From a bacterium (GTDB taxonomy: Bacteria; Cyanobacteriota; Vampirovibrionia; Obscuribacterales; Obscuribacteraceae): a DNA stretch of 5,351 bases. Location of the stretch: the NCBI GenBank assembly GCA_030431355.1, contig JAUIJG010000364.1, forward strand, positions 1 to 5,351. The letters run 5' to 3'. The notes beneath the pieces are model-generated. The model worked only from the letters and a program-made list of their open reading frames with translations, ran no database searches and was not told the origin of the DNA. A program made the translations under genes and the position numbers. Below, piece after piece: positions 5,138-5,351 of this stretch; position 1 is the stretch's first letter; the number at the start of each line of letters is the position of its first letter.

Positions 5138-5225
5138 TTCATAGTGGTATTTAATCACTGCGAGGATATCTCTTTGCACGAATAAGGCATGAGTCAGTTT
5201 TAGATTGGGTTAGGTAATCTCGGCG

Positions 5226-5351
5226 ATGGTAGAGCCCAGCCGTATACAACTACAGATGATGCTTGTTCAGCAGGCAGGGCCAGGCGCTCTGCCGCTTAGT
5301 ATCATCAGCCCGCAGAAGTTCTTACCCTTTTTAAGAACAGTAGAGCAGCTC
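5226..5351 (+). CDS. Putative gene start, cut by right window edge, unknown function
   Basis: A frame beginning ATG 5226 stays open to the window end (42 codons seen). The translation starts MVEPSRIQLQMMLVQQAG and continues through a proline/leucine-rich stretch to RTVEQL. An in-frame stop at 5211-5213 precedes it. AGGT at 5212-5215, 10 bases upstream, could serve as a weak ribosome site; a second ATG pair at 5256 has none. Composition is plausible for a real protein, and it would be divergent from the methyltransferase. I do not recognise it, and a 126-base open stretch is short enough to be chance. Confidence 0.4.
   Translation, partial: MVEPSRIQLQMMLVQQAGPGALPLSIISPQKFLPFLRTVEQL
5255..5306 (+). 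repeat. Long nested hairpin
   Basis: The outer arms GATGATGC (5255-5262) and GTATCATC (5299-5306) enclose inner arms GGCAGGGC (5273-5280) and GCTCTGCC (5286-5293) around a five-base loop. Both 8-base stems need one G-U pair when read as plus-strand RNA, whereas the minus strand would have A-C mismatches. This favours a plus-strand RNA structure. It may lie within the putative coding start at 5226, or be part of a small RNA. No known RNA family is recognised. Confidence 0.35.
5318..5338. repeat. Inverted repeat near the right edge
   Basis: Perfect 7-base arms, GTTCTTA (5318-5324) and TAAGAAC (5332-5338), around a CCCTTTT loop. No T-run follows in the plus direction, so it is not an obvious terminator. 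On the minus strand it is likewise not followed by T. Its role is unknown. Confidence 0.3.

Noticed and set aside
5021..5142. Minus-strand 28-residue frame starting MKLVLIYRKAF
   Set aside because: No ribosome site. It overlaps the more protein-like remnant frame and is too short to judge alone.
5215..5300. Possible tRNA (GGTAGAGC-like string at about 5228-5235)
   Set aside because: No T-arm consensus, acceptor stem or anticodon arm could be assembled on either strand.
1..5351. CRISPR array, insertion sequence, phage or toxin-antitoxin module
   Set aside because: No spaced direct repeats, transposase or integrase motif, or recognisable toxin was seen. The 53-residue gene has no partner gene.

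Overview
This 5.35 kb window looks like ordinary chromosomal DNA from a Gram-negative-type bacterium of roughly balanced GC. It carries the end of a TolC-family outer-membrane efflux protein, which implies an outer membrane. The HU protein has a cyanobacteria-like end to its DNA-binding domain (IPASKVPAF.AG). Together these mildly suggest the cyanobacterial lineage, perhaps a non-photosynthetic relative such as Vampirovibrionia/Obscuribacterales. That is inference only: there is no rRNA or other strong marker here.

Layout. (1) 3-497, plus strand: C-terminal part of a TolC-like protein, ending in three consecutive in-frame stops. (2) 1511-515, minus strand: a probable two-gene operon, an 87-residue single-pass membrane protein followed by a secreted HAD-family class IIIB acid phosphatase with a signal peptide. 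A plausible promoter lies just upstream. (3) 1813-1652, minus strand: a 53-residue helical protein of unknown function. It has a strong hairpin terminator downstream (1591-1622), and a hairpin and a 20-bp inverted repeat in its upstream region. (4) 2387-2049, minus strand: an HU-type nucleoid protein with a lysine-rich C-terminal tail, a very good ribosome binding site and its own terminator. (5) 2615-4225, plus strand: a full-length PucR/CdaR-type transcription regulator, divergent from HU. (6) 5009-4248, minus strand: a class I SAM-dependent methyltransferase, convergent with the regulator. (7) 5010-5351: about 215 bases without a confident gene, holding a palindrome and a possible remnant reading frame, then a likely plus-strand gene (start near 5226) cut by the window edge.

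The genes do not form one pathway. The only convincing functional pairing is the membrane protein with the secreted phosphatase. The PucR-like regulator has no purine, sugar-acid or amino-acid catabolic gene beside it here, so its target is unknown. I see no CRISPR array, insertion sequence, tRNA, rRNA, phage gene or recognisable defence system. The most useful points beyond routine annotation are the unannotatably short 53-residue gene with its regulatory region, the reassigned start of the phosphatase, and the unresolved start of the methyltransferase.
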